Below, piece after piece: positions 10,243 to 11,786 of a stretch of 11,786 nucleotides of DNA (within the stretch, counting starts at the first letter, position 1; each line of letters starts with the position of its first letter). Origin of the DNA: Phoronis pallida. Its lineage: Eukaryota; Phoronida; Phoronidae. The notes beneath the pieces are model-generated. The model was not told the DNA's origin. It saw only the letters and a list, made by a program, of their open reading frames with translations, and made no database searches. A program made the translations under genes and the position numbers. The stretch is from assembly GCA_028565715.1 (NCBI GenBank), contig JAOXYC010199018.1, forward strand, positions 1 through 11,786, given 5' to 3'.

Positions 10243-11723
10243 CTGAAAAAACATCAATACAGTTTATGCAATTAATAGACTCGTATCACGAAGACAACAT
10301 TTTGAATCAAAATCAAGTTTTGTCGTACAGAACAAGGTAACTTGCGTGTGTTAACGTGCAATGAAATGCGACTCGTGCTTTTCTTAGCAAATGATTTCTT
10401 TTTCCCCCGAGACAAGCCTCATTCTGATGACTTGTCAATAACTATTAAAACAGAAATGACCAGCCCAATAGACAAAACCCATTTCAATGATCCGCCTTGT
10501 TAGATGAGACATCACTTTTCTATTTGTTCTTATTACTATCAAAACAAAATCATGCTGTCACATCACACATGTTGTCAGCGCATTTAATAGGGCAGCACAT
10601 TCAATAGGTTTGTTTATTAGACAAGCAAATTGCTCTGACAATTGGGAGAGCCTGAAACTTGTGATTAAATCAAGTCTGGACTGGGCAACTAACTAGTAAA
10701 TTTCCAGTCAACTGAGCCAAGAATGAGCCACTGGCAACGACTTGGAGCTAACCTGCAACAGATGTGTTCTTATTCATATCCATTTGGCCAATAAGGAAAC
10801 TTACTTGAAAAGCAGAGTATAAAGAGTATAAAGACGTTTATTCTGCCGCTGATACTGGAAAAGCATCTAACTGTATGAGCCTCACAAGGTATGGGAAGGA
10901 CTTACCAGTAACTAATACTAGTGAATGAAAAAGACCATCAAGTAGCCAAAACTAACCTCTCATAATGCTCCTTATAGCTTTGACAGATCCTCCTCTCATG
11001 TTTAGAATTTGGAATACTCTTTGTTTTATCTGAAATAAAAAACAAAAAATTCATTTCTTATGTATGTAAATGTCAAGAAAAAATTAACACGGACAGATAT
11101 GGCCTGGTTATGATACACATTACTTCCAACCATACTCTATGTCAGTATTATATCTTATTTATTGAGATGTGATCATTTCAAATAACATCTGAAGGGAGGG
11201 CTTCATTAAAATACAAGTACTATTAATTCAAAATATTGATGGGCCAACATGTAGAATTTGTTCCAGCATTTGCGCGTGGGTGTGAATGTGTGTTGCCAAA
11301 TATAATTTACAAAGTTGTCCTATATACAGGGAGAAATCAAGGCTGCCTAATCCTAGGAGCAAATTTTTGCTTGGTAAATAAGAGTAAAAAAAACTTGCAG
11401 AAACAACACGTAATATTTGATATTTGTTACATCTATTGTGAAATCGGGCAGTTAATAACATGTCTGATCATTATTATTATATGTTGTCATAGCCTATACC
11501 CGGGATAAAAATGATACTGTTCACTTTAATATCTAGTAGTCCTGCAAAAGATTTCTACAAGGTTCAATCATCTAATACAACTCACCGTCTCTATACCACT
11601 GGAACAGACTTCCAACATAATATAGTCCACAAGCTGTAGAGTGAATAACCCAGCATCTAAACGCTTCAAATAAAATTCTTCTTCTTTTACCTCATCTATT
11701 GTTCCTCCATAATACTTGATTTC
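10154..11723 (-). CDS. CTNNBL1: CTNNBL1 (beta-catenin-like 1), C-terminal 99 residues, 5' part outside window
   Basis: Minus-strand exons 11723-11586, 11029-10957 and 10242-10154 join in phase to 99 codons plus TGA. CTNNBL1 is a nuclear armadillo-repeat protein of about 560 residues. It binds the nuclear signals of CDC5L and PRPF31 in the Prp19-linked spliceosome machinery, and AID in vertebrates. The visible part is its highly conserved C-terminus: an acidic run EVKEEE leading into EFYLKRLDAGLF, then the block RVFQILNMRGGSVKAIRSIM, then EYAGNIGD and the closing LLDNF. The order and the terminal -NF match the family end. The catalogue of earlier armadillo repeats lies beyond the right edge. 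No break was seen. All introns shown are GT-AG on the minus strand. Confidence 0.94.
10243..10956 (-). other. CTNNBL1: Last intron of CTNNBL1, no recognised feature
   Basis: A 714 bp intron. A small hairpin GACAAG/CTTGTC lies at 10411-10436, and 10400-10510 is somewhat less AT-rich than its surroundings. A 9-bp tandem unit AGTATAAAG is present twice near 10815. No coding or RNA gene signal was found. Confidence 0.7.
10957..11029 (-). CDS. CTNNBL1: CTNNBL1 second-last coding exon (24 codons plus one base)
   Basis: The acceptor is TTATTTCAG and the donor GTTAGT. It encodes IKQRVFQILNMRGG and VKAIRSIMR; the NMRG motif is a family hallmark. The final G joins AG of the next exon to make Glu. Confidence 0.94.
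11030..11585 (-). other. CTNNBL1: CTNNBL1 second-last intron, no recognised feature
   Basis: A 556 bp intron. Overlapping open frames on both strands in 11228-11508 have no recognisable content, and a short (ATT)4-like run lies near 11471. The short foldback AGCAAATTTTTGCT at about 11357 is trivial. Confidence 0.7.
11586..11723 (-). CDS. CTNNBL1: CTNNBL1 third-last coding exon (46 codons)
   Basis: On the minus strand the acceptor is TTTTGATAG and the donor GTGAGT, phase 0 at both ends. It begins EIKYYGG, runs through a Glu-rich patch and EFYLKRLDAGLF, and ends at GIET. The last helix of the armadillo array starts here. Confidence 0.93.
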
Positions 11724-11786
11724 CTATCAAAATCAAATACTAATTACCATCAACATAATCACAACAATACCTATTCAAATATTGTA
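11724..11786 (-). other. CTNNBL1: CTNNBL1 intron running off the window edge
   Basis: This follows directly from the acceptor of the third-last exon. The next upstream exon is not inside the window. Confidence 0.85.

Noticed and set aside
10411-10470. TGATGA within a small hairpin in the last CTNNBL1 intron, considered as a snoRNA
   Set aside because: No CTGA box follows within a plausible distance and the hairpin places the supposed C box in its stem.
11228-11508. Overlapping open frames on both strands in a CTNNBL1 intron
   Set aside because: Neither has recognisable content and both lie between well-supported exons of CTNNBL1.

Overview
The window is nuclear DNA of an intron-rich animal. 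It is AT-rich, every inferred splice site is GT-AG, and there is no sign of bacterial, organellar or viral gene organisation. It holds one complete gene and the 3' end of a second, arranged tail to tail. The plus-strand gene is PCIF1 (CAPAM), the cap-specific adenosine N6-methyltransferase. I could join its 13 coding exons (590..8088) by hand into an uninterrupted 651-residue reading frame with consistent phases. The minus-strand gene is CTNNBL1 (beta-catenin-like 1, a spliceosome-associated armadillo protein). Only its last three coding exons, 99 residues and the stop, lie inside the window (11723 down to 10154).

The protein sequences resemble vertebrate PCIF1 and CTNNBL1 but are clearly diverged. 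PCIF1 keeps the catalytic NPPF motif. The introns are mostly 300-800 bp and carry small decayed SINE-like pieces with AAT/ATT tails, of a style I associate with marine invertebrates. My best guess is a bilaterian invertebrate outside the fast-evolving insects and nematodes, perhaps a lophotrochozoan or an invertebrate deuterostome. The species cannot be read from this window.

Layout: 1-129, possible tail of the last coding exon of an unidentified upstream gene. 130-551, AT-rich intergenic or 5' intronic DNA. 552-589, PCIF1 5' UTR with a tiny upstream ORF. 590-8088, PCIF1 coding exons and introns. 8089 to about 9780, PCIF1 3' UTR of about 1.7 kb, with three Pumilio-type sites and a polyadenylation signal at 9758. 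About 9785-9850, the short gap between the two genes. About 9853-10153, CTNNBL1 3' UTR (minus). 10154-11723, three CTNNBL1 exons and two introns. 11724-11786, intron running off the edge.

Both genes encode nuclear proteins acting on RNA polymerase II transcripts: one methylates the first transcribed adenosine next to the cap, the other belongs to the Prp19/CDC5L spliceosomal environment. I know of no direct partnership, and the tail-to-tail arrangement may be accidental. I found no convincing new biological system. The items most worth checking are inverted repeats in introns 2 and 11, an exon-like antisense segment in intron 10, a partial duplication across the PCIF1 stop codon, and the very tight convergent 3' ends.
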